DNA of 64,000 nucleotides from Cylindrotheca closterium (GCA_933822405.4 CAKOGP040001903.1:39621-103620), one strand, 5' to 3'; numbered from the stretch's first letter, positions 21,181 to 31,333 are shown. Program-made: numbers and translations. Notes: generated by a model not told the origin, from the sequence alone.

Positions 21181-22607
21181 TCACTGTGGAATTGCCGCAA
21201 TACCTGCTGACTTGACACTTTCGGACCGTTCAAAGGAACCTCCTTCCAAACCCACAATAATCTTGTGTTCGGTCGATTCTAACGACTGATGATTATTATT
21301 CAAATGTTGGGCCAATTGATATCCACTGGTCCAGGCACCCCCAATGGAGGGTTCCACCAACCAATCTCCCACCACACCAACATTATTGTTGGAATCATAC
21401 AAAAAACCTTCTTCGTTCTTCCAAACGTTAAGTGGGACGGCAGCTCCCCACAATTGGACTCGATGTTCCAATACTTGGCTTGCTGCCTTGTTGGTGTCCA
21501 TCTTGTTGGTCGTCTCCTTTGGTGCATCATCTCCCTTTTTGTCACTGCCATTGTTTGGTGTTTCGGGTGTCCCGCCAACAGAGGTTTTCAAGACTCCATC
21601 CACAGCTTGTACTAACAAGGCGGTCACTTTGTCAATAACTTCCTGGGGCAGAAATTCTTGTGGAGCCTTGTGCTTCTTTCCAAAGGTGGCCGAACTAATA
21701 ATAGTCCAGACTTCGTGTTGTTGCTCCATTTCTTGCTGTTGATCGTTATATTTTCTAGTCTGACACGTCAAGGATCGGACTTGCGGGTGATCGGCCAGCA
21801 TGCCACAGACAAAATTTGGGGGCAAAGTCTTGGACCATTCAGACTCGAGTGGCAAGACCACCGTGACGCTGTACAACGAGTTGAGTGTCATTTTGTTGCC
21901 TCCATGCGCAGGAACATTGGGACTAAAATTCACTCGTAATAACGAGTGGACCTCCTTGGAAGGTGTCTTGGACATGATGCGGTCGGCACATTTGCCATTG
22001 TGGGCAATGACCAGCTTGTCATAATACCCGAGCGTCTTGCCTTTGGCTTGGAGTTTCCAAGTCCCCGAATTCTTTTGGTACTTGACACCCGAGCTAGGAC
22101 TGACCCAAGTGTCCTGTTCCAATGCAAAGTTGCTGCTTTGTTTGGCTTGATCGACCATGGCTAATGGGACGTTGCCCATGCCGTTGGTTCCGTAGTAAAA
22201 GGTTTGGTCTTGAATCGGTGCGACCTTGCCATTTTTGTCAATGGAACAGACACTGCCTTGTGGAAATTCTTTTAGAATTCCGCTTGATTTCCATTGTTCC
22301 AATTGCTTCGCAAATGCCTCGTTTTCCTTGCCGGGTGCAGCAATGAATTGAGCCGCATGATCGTATCGGTATTGACTCAATAGTGGAAAGTCATCATCAT
22401 TGTTGTTATTATTTTGGTTTTCTTGTTCTGGTGGTTTCATAGGGTCCCCTGGTTGTCGGGAAGCACATCGACCTCCTGGTCGCAGCCTTCCTGTATCATA
22501 GACCGTCACGTCGTATTTATTATTGTTGCTGTTGTTGCCCAAAACCAATTCTTGGGCACAGGAAAGACCGGAAATTCCTCCTCCAATAATGGCCACACTT
22601 TGACGTC

Positions 22608-22638
<31 letters not shown>

Positions 22639-22863
22639 TGGTCGTTTTGGGAAGGTATCTCTTTGATTGTTGTTATTGTTGTTGTTACGTCGATTGGTAT
22701 TTGTATTGGTGGATGACATGCTCATTGTCAAGGCGTTGGTGGAAGAAAATGATGTCAAATGAGAAAGAAGCAAGACGAGACAGCTGAATTTGCCTTTGCC
22801 TGAGCGAAATACTAATGGTGAGGTGGAAACTAACGATGGAATGCCAGTCTTTGACAGTGGCAT
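21181..22863 (-). CDS. Renalase-like FAD-dependent oxidoreductase
   Basis: 560 residues, single exon. A hydrophobic N-terminal stretch (about 26-45) ends STNALTMS and may be a signal or plastid presequence. An Asn-rich linker (about 58-85) is encoded by AAC repeats. The FAD-binding Rossmann motif is SVAIIGGGISGLSCA (89-103), followed by the family's RLRPGGRCASR segment. The C-terminal FAD-contacting region is VGVVGDWLVEPSIGGAWTSGYQLAQHL. Relatives include renalase, which oxidises dihydro isomers of nicotinamide nucleotides, and bacterial or plant NAD(P)-binding amine-oxidase-like proteins. The substrate cannot be read from this sequence. It converges with the TLDc gene, with about 105 bp between stops. 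Confidence 0.85.
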
Positions 22864-23088
22864 CGTATTGATGTAACTACTGTAGAAGCTGTGGGTGTTG
22901 AAGATGTATAGATGGATGGTGATGAGGAATAATATGTGACTGAATGATGTTTTGTGATGATGTCAGATCTGAGATGTGGTAGAATCCAGTCACGAGTGAC
23001 ATGACATGACATTGAGTCCCATATATTTCGACTAGTCGGACTAAATTAATGTCCCGCCAAAATTTCACAGAGGTTCCGAACAGCATCT

Positions 23089-23120
<32 letters not shown>

Positions 23121-23178
23121 ATCATCATCGTAGAACGCAAAACAACAATTTGAGTAAAAGCCGGACAAATAGTTACAA
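22864..23178. repeat. Divergent promoter region with an ATC microsatellite
   Basis: (ATC)n runs from about 23083 to 23129 with one interruption, 50 bp upstream of the tetraspan gene. The rest of the interval shows no gene. Confidence 0.7.
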
Positions 23179-24276
23179 ATGCCCAATCGCCAGAGGAGAA
23201 CACGTCAACGAAGAGCACGCAAACGTCGTCCACTTCAATGGCTGTACGATCGAGTGAATGGAATCACCGTCACGACATTGGATAATGACGACGATGAGGA
23301 CGACATGATAGTCAACACCAAACCACCGTGTTTTTTGTGTCTTCCACCACTCACCTTGAAGGTGTGTCCTTGGTTGTTGGAACAAAATGGATGTTGCATT
23401 TGTTTGGGAAGTATGGGATGTTGTGCGTCCAATGATAACTGGGCACGTGGTACCATTTTGAAATTGGGAGCTACCTGTAACGTGATTGCATTCTTGGGAA
23501 TGGTCTTGGCGACACTCTCCTTGATGAACAATGAAGCAACAGCCTTTGCGACTGCTACCTTGCAAGATCAAGGGACTAGTGGAACCTTATCCAATAAAAC
23601 TGCTGCTGGAAGCTTCGTCTTGGAAGAAATTCATATTTATTTGGGCTTGCGAGCTGCCACCTTTTCCAATCCAAACACTTTTGGCACCACCATTGTTCCC
23701 TATGATCGATTTTGTGACGAAAATCTTGGATTGACTGCCTATTTGAGTCGAGATGATTGTGCTGTTTGTAAGTATACGACTCTGCAGCGCATGATTGCTA
23801 TATTGGTGGCGCTGGTAGCCTTTGTTCCAACCTTTGGCATGGACATTACTCGTGCCTACAGCAATTTTGATGTCAATTGTCAAAAGGTTGCCAGTAGTGT
23901 TCTATCACTGATAACTTTGGTGGGATGCATTGTTGCCTATTTGCAATTCAATCAATGTTTGGATTCTTTCTTTGATGGACCTGTGTATTACGACAAGGAT
24001 GATGGTGGTGGATATGCTGCTGCCTTGTTTGATCCACAAAGCAATCCGAATGCCCAATTCCTCAACACGGAGGGATTGCGACAAGTCGATTTTGATTGGC
24101 AAGTGGGATATGGTTTGCTCGGCTTGTTCTTGGCCATGACCTTTAAATCCATTCATATCATTTGCAATTGCTGTATTCCAACACCAGAAATTACACGAGT
24201 CAGGCGAGATCAAGAAGAATACGAGCAGCTGGCATTGGAAGAATCTGAATCTGATAATTCCTTGTATGGTTGGTAG
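23179..24276 (+). CDS. Four-helix membrane protein of unknown function
   Basis: 365 residues, single exon. The N-terminus is strongly basic (RQRRTRQRRARKRR), followed by an acidic patch and a Cys-rich segment (CFLCLPPLTLKVCPWL...GCCICLGSMGCC, about 51-83). Predicted membrane helices are at about 97-118, 210-230, 240-262 and 310-332, with a large loop between the first two and a second loop containing YYDKDDGGGY. The C-terminal tail is acidic. The layout resembles claudin/tetraspan-type proteins, but no diagnostic motif is present and I do not recognise the family. Confidence 0.78.
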   Translation: MPNRQRRTRQRRARKRRPLQWLYDRVNGITVTTLDNDDDEDDMIVNTKPPCFLCLPPLTLKVCPWLLEQNGCCICLGSMGCCASNDNWARGTILKLGATCNVIAFLGMVLATLSLMNNEATAFATATLQDQGTSGTLSNKTAAGSFVLEEIHIYLGLRAATFSNPNTFGTTIVPYDRFCDENLGLTAYLSRDDCAVCKYTTLQRMIAILVALVAFVPTFGMDITRAYSNFDVNCQKVASSVLSLITLVGCIVAYLQFNQCLDSFFDGPVYYDKDDGGGYAAALFDPQSNPNAQFLNTEGLRQVDFDWQVGYGLLGLFLAMTFKSIHIICNCCIPTPEITRVRRDQEEYEQLALEESESDNSLYGW

Positions 24277-24505
24277 CAATGAGAGAAAAAGGCTAGAGAC
24301 TGACGAAAATGAGGAATATTCGAATAAATGATGGAATGTTAGATGATTGATGAATTCAAGAATGGATTGTTGGCAATCGAATATTATGACATGTACACAA
24401 AACATTCATTCTATTTTACTATATCCAGATGAAACATTGCTACCACAACAACGTTTCTCACATAGTGGCAGAAAAAAAATTGATCGAGAGTCATATACCT
24501 GCCGT

Positions 24506-24557
24506 CTACACTGAAACTCTACACTGAAACTCTACACGGAAACTCTACACGGAAACT
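24506..24557. repeat. 13-bp minisatellite overlapping the lipoxygenase-like stop codon
   Basis: Four tandem copies of a 13-base unit (CTACACTGAAACT, with T-to-G changes in the last two). The last copy contains the stop codon and final residues of the minus-strand lipoxygenase-like gene. Confidence 0.9.
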
Positions 24558-26272
24558 GAACATTCAAAATTGGCAGGATCAAAGTACTTGAATTCGACCT
24601 CCCGTGCCGCATCGTCTTCTTGCACCTTGGTGGATTGGCTTCTCAAGTCGGATTGGAAAGAATTCCATACCTCCCGTTCCCACGAAGGAGCTCCCGCTGA
24701 TGAAAAGTAATTGCGGAAAAACCCAAAAAGTTGGGGCATCTTGGTCGAAGTAGATGCCGAAATGATTTCGGTATACAAGAAGGATTGCAAATCAATATGA
24801 AGCGGATCCTTCTTGTTCAATCGGAAACCAGCCTTGGATGGTAGAATGGCGTAATCCACAACGTGACCAATAATCTCATGATAGGCAGTTACCGTAAAGA
24901 TAATACTGGAGAGCAAATTGACCATAGCATTCTCTTGACTCATTTCCGGCAATTCATAGGCTTGTCCTTTGGTGCTAGCCTTCACGCCATTGTAAAAGGC
25001 AGTGGCCTGGGCATCAGTTGCAGCATCTCCAGATTTTTTCAACCAATCCTTTACAAATTTGCGAACAATTTCATAGTACTCCTCGCCTTCACTGGCATAC
25101 GGGAATTTGCCCTCGTCAATTAGCTTTTGCAAAGCTGGATTGTACTTTCGTTCGGAAAATGGCTCGTAGATATTAGAACTTGTAAAGGAAGAAGCAAAGA
25201 CATCCTTCAATGACTTGTACTTTAGGGCTGTGGACCGATGGAGAATGCAAGTGTCGGGAATGAGAGTGCTGTAGGCATTAATGTTGACCTCCGTGGCACC
25301 ATAGGTAAAGACTGTCAGTAACCGACGAATGGGATGGTTGGGTGGAAGGTGAATGGTCTTTTCGCGAGTGGCGACATTGGAAACCAAAAAGTGCGTCCAG
25401 ATGAGATGCTCTCGTGCCGTCATGAGCAAAAACGCAGTCGTTCTGGCCAACATTTTGGCGGCAGCCCATCCTACTTCACCCGGCAAGAATTCCTTGGCTT
25501 TGTCATAGTCATAGATAGCCGTCACTAATCGGTCGGCACTAAAGTGAATCCGTGCACCATACGGTCGGTATTTGTCCTTGTCTCGAAGCTTCAAGTCTTG
25601 TAGAGGCATATCCACCATGAATGGGCCATGCTTACTATCAAAGACCTTTTCTTGCTTCGCCAAGAGAACACATCCCATGCCAGCAAAGAATATTCGGCTA
25701 AAGGATTCATCGCTGAGCATATCAAAATCACTGGTGTAGGAGACTGGAAGGGCTTTGCCAGGACTATAATCCAAATCATCCAACAGCACCTTGGCAGTCT
25801 CATCGCCAATGGAAACATCAAGATCAGTAAGTGGAAATATCACTCTTGAAGTGTACACTTTTGCTTTGATTCGCTCTTTCAGACTAAATTTTGTCATCAT
25901 ATCATCTTCCGCCAAGATTTCAATGGTAAATTCCTTGGAAATCTTTTTGGTGACCTTGGGGATAATAGGTATTTTGATCCAAGGATCGTCAAAGTTGTCT
26001 CCTATCTTTTTCCAACCCAGGTCGACTTCTTCCGTCATGACATCAGCGTCAGTGGGGGCGTTTTCATTGCTTTCTATAATTGCCGCAGGTCCTTTTAGTG
26101 AAAGAATGAGGACAAAGCTGTCTTCTCCTACTTTTTGACTGAGAATCTTTTTGGATTCGTCGGTCAACTCGGTTTCTTCGTCCAGTGATTCTCGAGTCTT
26201 CATATCGACCAACGCATCGATGACCGATTGATGGCATACAGCGCCTGCTCCCCACTTTAATAAGAATGACAT
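24545..26272 (-). CDS. Lipoxygenase-like protein
   Basis: 575 residues from the ATG at 26272; a longer frame upstream begins only with TTG. Lipoxygenases add O2 to polyunsaturated fatty acids and feed diatom oxylipin pathways. The catalytic-domain signature is present: REHLIWTHFLVSN provides H289 and H294 in H-x4-H, followed by HPIRRLL and a TEVNINAYSTL helix. The second ligand segment is TVTAYHEIIGHVVDY: H465 is present, but the position four residues later, Asn or His in canonical enzymes, is Gly469, with a His at 470. The C-terminus ends CSVSV rather than the usual Ile. It may therefore be a divergent enzyme or an inactive homologue. No PLAT domain is evident, though the N-terminal 130 residues contain beta-like sequence. 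Confidence 0.8.
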   Translation of the reverse strand: MSFLLKWGAGAVCHQSVIDALVDMKTRESLDEETELTDESKKILSQKVGEDSFVLILSLKGPAAIIESNENAPTDADVMTEEVDLGWKKIGDNFDDPWIKIPIIPKVTKKISKEFTIEILAEDDMMTKFSLKERIKAKVYTSRVIFPLTDLDVSIGDETAKVLLDDLDYSPGKALPVSYTSDFDMLSDESFSRIFFAGMGCVLLAKQEKVFDSKHGPFMVDMPLQDLKLRDKDKYRPYGARIHFSADRLVTAIYDYDKAKEFLPGEVGWAAAKMLARTTAFLLMTAREHLIWTHFLVSNVATREKTIHLPPNHPIRRLLTVFTYGATEVNINAYSTLIPDTCILHRSTALKYKSLKDVFASSFTSSNIYEPFSERKYNPALQKLIDEGKFPYASEGEEYYEIVRKFVKDWLKKSGDAATDAQATAFYNGVKASTKGQAYELPEMSQENAMVNLLSSIIFTVTAYHEIIGHVVDYAILPSKAGFRLNKKDPLHIDLQSFLYTEIISASTSTKMPQLFGFFRNYFSSAGAPSWEREVWNSFQSDLRSQSTKVQEDDAAREVEFKYFDPANFECSVSV

Positions 26273-27005
26273 GGTTGCAATATATGTGTGTTTCAAACAA
26301 CAGCAAATAGAGTGAGAATGGATGTATACTATCAGCTGTGCAGTGTTGACGCTATTATTATGATTGCGGGGTCATAATTATACAAGATCGGCGGGAGAAA
26401 AACAAGATACGCGATTATTGATTGATTCATTCGATCACTGTCGACGCACTGACGAAGGAAAAGTTTTTTCAATTCTTCACTTGAACACTTATCGGTACTG
26501 TACCTGGTACCGGTAAACAATATTCATTGTCATCCTACCGGGAGATGAGGCATTTGGTGTGCAAAGATTTTCAAACTTTTAGGCGGTGTAATCTATCAAA
26601 TCTATCGTATTCAAGAGCCAAATCTGCTGAGCGGAAACTGTCAGGAGATGATATCTCATGCTCTACCTACAGTAATATGGGCTGGCGTTATTCAGACCAC
26701 GATGTCGGAATAGTTATTGCAAATCGATTTCTGCAAAATAGTAGAGAGCCGCATGCCTCCTGCTATACCGCTGGTTTCATGATTCAGACCACGATGTCCG
26801 AATGGTGATTGCAATCTGCAACATAAAGAGCCACGCCAGCATGCTAGTAGTAGTAGCGCACACATTGAAAAAATGAAGCCCATGCTCATTCATCTGGTGT
26901 GCCTTCATATGTTTTTCTGCAGCAGGTTGCAACATATCTTTTGCACATTGAACAATGTTGCGTTCGTATTCGAAGCATTAATTCATTCATTCATTCTGAT
27001 GTTCT
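26273..27005. other. Intergenic region with a duplicated 60-bp segment
   Basis: 26691-26755 and 26783-26840 are diverged direct copies, each beginning TTCAGACCACGATGTC. A TACCTGGTACCGGTA element lies near 26501-26516. No gene seen. Confidence 0.55.
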
Positions 27006-28232
27006 TTATATACTCATAGATCCAAAGACGTCGTCGAGGTCCAATGACTGATGCATTGTAGACATATCGATGCTCTTCCGACGTGGTGTTTCGTCCTTGG
27101 TAGCAGTATTCTTGTTAGTCTTCCTGTTGCTAATGCGAGGAGTTCTGTAGTTGGGCAATTCCACTTCTTCTTCGTCAAACAAGCCGAATTGAAAGGAGTC
27201 GAACATGGCACTATTGGATGAAGATCTCATTGCAGCCATGCTACTGCTGCTCTCTTGGCCTTGTGTTGCTCTAAGGAAGCTGGTTCTATTGCTAGCTTTC
27301 TTGGTAATGTCGCTGTCGTTGTTCTTCTGCCCTTGTTGGGGGGGCAAGGCAAGATCTTCTTCTTCCAGAAAGCCGTCTTGAAAGGAGTCGAACATATCAG
27401 TACTTCCTAGCAAGGACATGCAAGAATCAAAATTAGGCCCCTTCTCTTTGGACTCTGAGGGCGCAGGAGGTATATCCTCGTCACCATAGAGGCCCACTTG
27501 AAACGGATCTGTTTCATCCACACTGCCTTGCAATGAGATCATTGAGCAGCTGTCTGTCATTTCAGTGAGTACTGTGGTATCATCGCATTGACTCTTGAGG
27601 TCTTCTGTAGTGCCGCCTCGACTCTTGATGTCATTTTCTGGTTCCACATCATTGAGATCTTCAAAACTTGTTTCACTCAAAGCTGGCTGTCCTGGTTTGT
27701 ATCCCATACTGCCACTTGCGGAGGACCTTCGTCGAGGCATGGCGCACAGTTGGGCACTGCTTGATCCTGAAAAACTAGCAAAACGATTGCTACTGTTGTT
27801 CGAAGTTTCAAGTCTGAGAGCATCAATACTGCTGGAGTTGGATTGGTTGAATCTGAGATCATTCATACTTTTTTCCACATCTTCCTTCTTCGGATCTGAG
27901 GCTCGCTTCTGTTCTGGCATGGAGTCGAGCGTGGGACCGAATCGATAATGCGATCGATCACTAGTAGCGACAGTCGAATCTTCATCATAAAAATTATCCA
28001 TCGTGATTGCAGAGATATCGCTCTGAGAGGAATGCATCGTGGAGGCGCCTCCCGAGCTCGATGAAGTTGTGGTTCTAGTCTCCTTGGATTGTCTCTTTCC
28101 CGCTCTTGCTCGAAAGTTGTCGACAGATGGTCTCGAACTACCAATACTGCTCTTCATCGAGTGGGAGTAGGAGTAGGATGAAGACGATTGGGTGGATGGG
28201 GGAGTTAACATGATTGGGCCTTGCATGTTCAT
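27006..28232 (-). CDS. Serine-rich tandem family, member P1
   Basis: 408 residues, single exon, unrecognised and probably largely disordered. Family blocks in order: SDISAITMDNFY, HYRFGPTLDSMPEQKRASDP, NRFASFSG, LCAMPRRRSSASGSMGY and a C-terminal SLDLDDVFGSM. Between the last two blocks a module of the form D-x-FQ-x-G-[LF]-x-x-E/D-E-x-x-LP occurs three times (DPFQVGLYGDEDIPP, DSFQDGFLEEEDLALP, DSFQFGLFDEEEVELP). Arg-Arg-x-Ser and Lys-Arg-x-Ser sites suggest phosphorylation by basophilic kinases (inference). It is the longest of six same-strand paralogues and lies at the promoter-distal end of the cluster. Confidence 0.78.
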   Translation of the reverse strand: MNMQGPIMLTPPSTQSSSSYSYSHSMKSSIGSSRPSVDNFRARAGKRQSKETRTTTSSSSGGASTMHSSQSDISAITMDNFYDEDSTVATSDRSHYRFGPTLDSMPEQKRASDPKKEDVEKSMNDLRFNQSNSSSIDALRLETSNNSSNRFASFSGSSSAQLCAMPRRRSSASGSMGYKPGQPALSETSFEDLNDVEPENDIKSRGGTTEDLKSQCDDTTVLTEMTDSCSMISLQGSVDETDPFQVGLYGDEDIPPAPSESKEKGPNFDSCMSLLGSTDMFDSFQDGFLEEEDLALPPQQGQKNNDSDITKKASNRTSFLRATQGQESSSSMAAMRSSSNSAMFDSFQFGLFDEEEVELPNYRTPRISNRKTNKNTATKDETPRRKSIDMSTMHQSLDLDDVFGSMSI

Positions 28233-28984
28233 AAATCTGAATTTGTGTGTACATATGGCGAAGTTAAATTTTGTGATTTTTGGAGCTCTTTGGGACCGCC
28301 TTCATAAAATACGGCATTTTGGTTGCGTGGTTCTGCCTTCAATGTTCCGAACTGAGGATTAAGCAGGAACGCTGCAGACATTTTTGCCATATTTTTATAT
28401 AAGGGAGATTCCTTGCGGTAGTTTCTCATCCTCGCGGCAAGGGCTTTTCACATCTTTTCTTCTGAAGATCACGCGGGTTGCATCATTTCGAAAAAATCGA
28501 ATTGCCTTTACAGTATTGGATAGCGACCGTTCGGAAAGGAAGTACTCTTTTGTTCCTCGATTTGCAGCGAAAATTCCCCGCTATTTTTGAATGTGTATAA
28601 AATGAAATATGATATATATCTATCATTCTGTAGTAAGAAAGCCCTCGAAAAAGAGTGTGTACCGTAGAGCTTTGCAAAGTGAACAATCTGACGCCTAACT
28701 TGTAATGACAAGAAGCAGAGCGCATAGCAGCCGGAACGGTACCAGGTACTAACTGCACCTGCTAGGTGCAATGTACAACCAAAGTTGATTGGACCGGTGC
28801 CAGTACCGGTATTGTAGTAGGTACTAGGCAAGTACTTGGAACCGCTTTCACCAAAGGTCCGCAGCCATGGAGATCATTATTTTCGTTAGTAGCTAACTTT
28901 TAAAACTGCATGTGCATGGAACATCAATTTAGAATGTGTTTGATTGGAATGGATAATTCCTTAATTCTATGCATGTTATTGTTC
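28233..28984. other. 5' flank of P1
   Basis: No gene supported. GTAC-rich elements occur near 28738-28750 and 28795-28830. Several open frames here are short and lack family motifs. Confidence 0.5.
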
Positions 28985-29513
28985 TTTTATGTCGTTTCTA
29001 TATAGTCTTTCCTGTTGAAAAGCGACGATAGCGATATGGTAGTCGCGAGTTCCAGATCCATTAGTACCTTGGGATAGTAGTACCTACTAAATCGATCTCA
29101 TTTCAACAAATGAAGAAATCCAAAAGTCAGATCACGATATATGACCATCTTCTGTAATACTACAGTAGACATGACGATCGGTACCAACTGGTGTGTACCT
29201 CCTGCTCTTTGTCTGAAGCGAGTCGCCTCAGTAAGCAGCAGCTTCTTGAGCAAGGGTTTCTCAAGCCCTCGAGTGTCTTGTAGTACCTGCTGCCAGTACA
29301 AGTGGGGAAGTTCTCGTTCGTATGTAGTTGTCAGCAATCAGCTCCAACGAGGCGATTCTTGAGGTGGTGATTTATGGATAGTATGATGAGATTCGGTTGT
29401 TGCCACAACTTCGGTCGTCACTGGCGATGGAAGAGGCAACAGAAGAAGCAGAGCTCCTGACTCTTCTCCGATAGTTACTACGTGGTTGACCCCCGGCCTA
29501 TCAGAATGAGGAC
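28985..29513 (-). pseudogene. Decayed duplicate of the 3' part of family member P2
   Basis: This stretch aligns along its length with 30185-30690, which is the 3' flank and the last codons of P2. Shared landmarks include the GTAGTCGCGAGTTCCAGATCCAT segment, CAGATCACGATAT and AGTAAGCAGCAGC. At about 29376-29513 the minus strand still encodes a version of the P2 tail (SNYRRRVRSSASSVASSIAS...), but no upstream family blocks or start remain. It is read as a truncated duplicate without a working gene. Confidence 0.75.
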
Positions 29514-29570
29514 TTTCACGTTGGTAAAAAAGCCTTCGAAAAAGAGCTTGGGAAGTTTCAAATATTTGCA

Positions 29571-29760
29571 TGTTTCAATGCATGGACAACTGTACCGGTA
29601 CTGAATGATTTCCATGCGTAGACACTATGTTTCAATGCGTCATGCGTAGACACTATATGTTTCAATGCGATGTTTCGATGCGTCATGCGTAGACACTATG
29701 TTTCAATGCGTGGCCACTGTGATGTGTCAATGCGTGGGCAAATGCAACCAGAATGTTTCA
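29571..29760. repeat. Imperfect minisatellite, about 30-bp unit
   Basis: Repeated words TGTTTCAATGCG and TGCGTAGACACTAT recur four or more times with indels and substitutions. A TGTACCGGTACT element lies inside, near 29590. Confidence 0.85.
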
Positions 29761-30553
29761 ATATGGACCGCCGCTAGGTAGCAGAACACAGAACGCAGAA
29801 CACATGCAGTACCAGTACCGATTTGGTGCCGAAGCAGCACTAGCGTACTGCAGTTGAAGTAGTATACGAAAATTGATTAGTATTCTACTACCAGTAGATG
29901 AGTATAACTGGTAAAATACGTACTACGTACTGCTCTAGCTGTATAGCAGAAAGGCAGATTTGAGCTGATGATTCAATTCTTCTCTTTGCACCACCACCAG
30001 GCAGACAAGCAACAGGAGATTGTGGATTGATTCTCTTTCTCAGTGTCTCGCTTTCACCAAAGCTACAGTATGTTGCCACAAAGATCACTCTTTGCGGTAG
30101 TAGGCAGTGCATGGTGGAAACGGGAGAACTGGAATGTGTACTATTGTATAATTTCTTCGTTATGTTATGATTAAATATATGCTATCTTTCTTATATCATT
30201 TCTATATGGTATTTCGTCTAGAAGGATGACGATACCGTTGCGGTAGTCGCGAGTTCCAGATCCATAAATACTATCTTGTGGTAGGTAGTACTACTAAACG
30301 GATCTCATCTCCACAAATGAAGAACTCCAAAAGGTCAGATCACGATATCTGACCACCTTCGAAAAAGAAAATTGGTACCAAATATGTACCTCCTGCTGCT
30401 TATCTGAAGCGAGTGTTGCCTTAGTAAGCAGCAGCAGCAGCAGCTTCATGAGCCTGGGTTTCTCGCCTGGCTGTGTTCTTAGCTTAGCAAACCATGTGAA
30501 ATGTTCCACATTCGTATGTAGTTGTCAATCAGCTCCAACGATTGAGCAGAGTA
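29761..30553. other. 3' flank of P2
   Basis: Contains the second copy (from about 30185) of the duplicated segment described at 28985-29513 and a short CAG run near 30428-30444. No gene seen between 29761 and 30553. Confidence 0.5.
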
Positions 30554-31333
30554 CTATGGGTATGAGATTCGGTTGTAGCCATAACTTTGGTCGTCACTGA
30601 CAATGGAAGAGGCAACCGAAGAAGCAGAGCTTCTGACTCTTCTCCGATAGTTCCGACGTGGGCGACCCCCCTCAGAATGAGGACTGTGAGGGCTGTCGTC
30701 ACTCGAGACCGAAGACGAAGCAGCAACCCACAATGTAACCGAAGAAGTACCACTTCTGACTCTTCTTCGATAGTTGCGACGTGGTCGACCCTCATGGTTG
30801 GGATTGTCTTCACCAGCTTTCATTGGTACCTTATACACGCATTCTTGTTCGTCTTCAAACCCCATTTCAATGGAATCGTACGCATATTGGCTACCTTCCA
30901 AGGTTTCCATTGAAGCCTGAGAAGCATCATCGTCCTCATCATCTTCCTTTGTCTCGCCATCATATTGGCTGTAGTATTGAGCTGGCTTGATGCACAATTC
31001 CATTTCCACAGACATTCTTCTACGAGGGATGGCACACAACTGCTTGTCACCTTCCGAACAGCTGGAGAAGCGATCGTCGTTTCTCCCAGGAACTCGGAGT
31101 TCATTCAAGCACTGCTTCACTTCTTCTTCGTCCGGATCAGAGGAACGCTTTTGTTCCATCAGCGAACGAAGTTTTGGATCGAATCGGTGAAGAGACCGAC
31201 TGTGATGGGAACCAAACTCCTCATCCATGGTAATGGCGGAGATGACGCTATGATCAGCTGAGCTAGCATCTGACCTTCGACGTTGGTATGGTGTCATGAC
31301 AGCAGCTTTGGTCGTTGTCGGAGCACCGCACAT
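30554..31333 (-). CDS. Serine-rich tandem family, member P2
   Basis: 259 residues from the ATG at 31333; a longer frame begins only at TTG. Family blocks: HSVISAITMDEEFG, HRFDPKLRSLMEQKRSSDP, DRFSSCSE, LCAIPRRRMSVEMEL, an acidic stretch (KEDDEDDDA), a single D-S-x-x-x-G-F-x-x-E module (YDSIEMGFEDEQE), and two copies of GRPRRNYRRRVRS followed by Ser-rich sequence. It ends DQSYGYNRISYP and lacks the LDLDDVFG tail. The repeated RPRRNYRRR block is shared in single form with P3, and the surrounding bases are nearly identical between the two copies, so it arose by local duplication. Function unknown. Confidence 0.77.
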   Translation of the reverse strand: MCGAPTTTKAAVMTPYQRRRSDASSADHSVISAITMDEEFGSHHSRSLHRFDPKLRSLMEQKRSSDPDEEEVKQCLNELRVPGRNDDRFSSCSEGDKQLCAIPRRRMSVEMELCIKPAQYYSQYDGETKEDDEDDDASQASMETLEGSQYAYDSIEMGFEDEQECVYKVPMKAGEDNPNHEGRPRRNYRRRVRSGTSSVTLWVAASSSVSSDDSPHSPHSEGGRPRRNYRRRVRSSASSVASSIVSDDQSYGYNRISYP

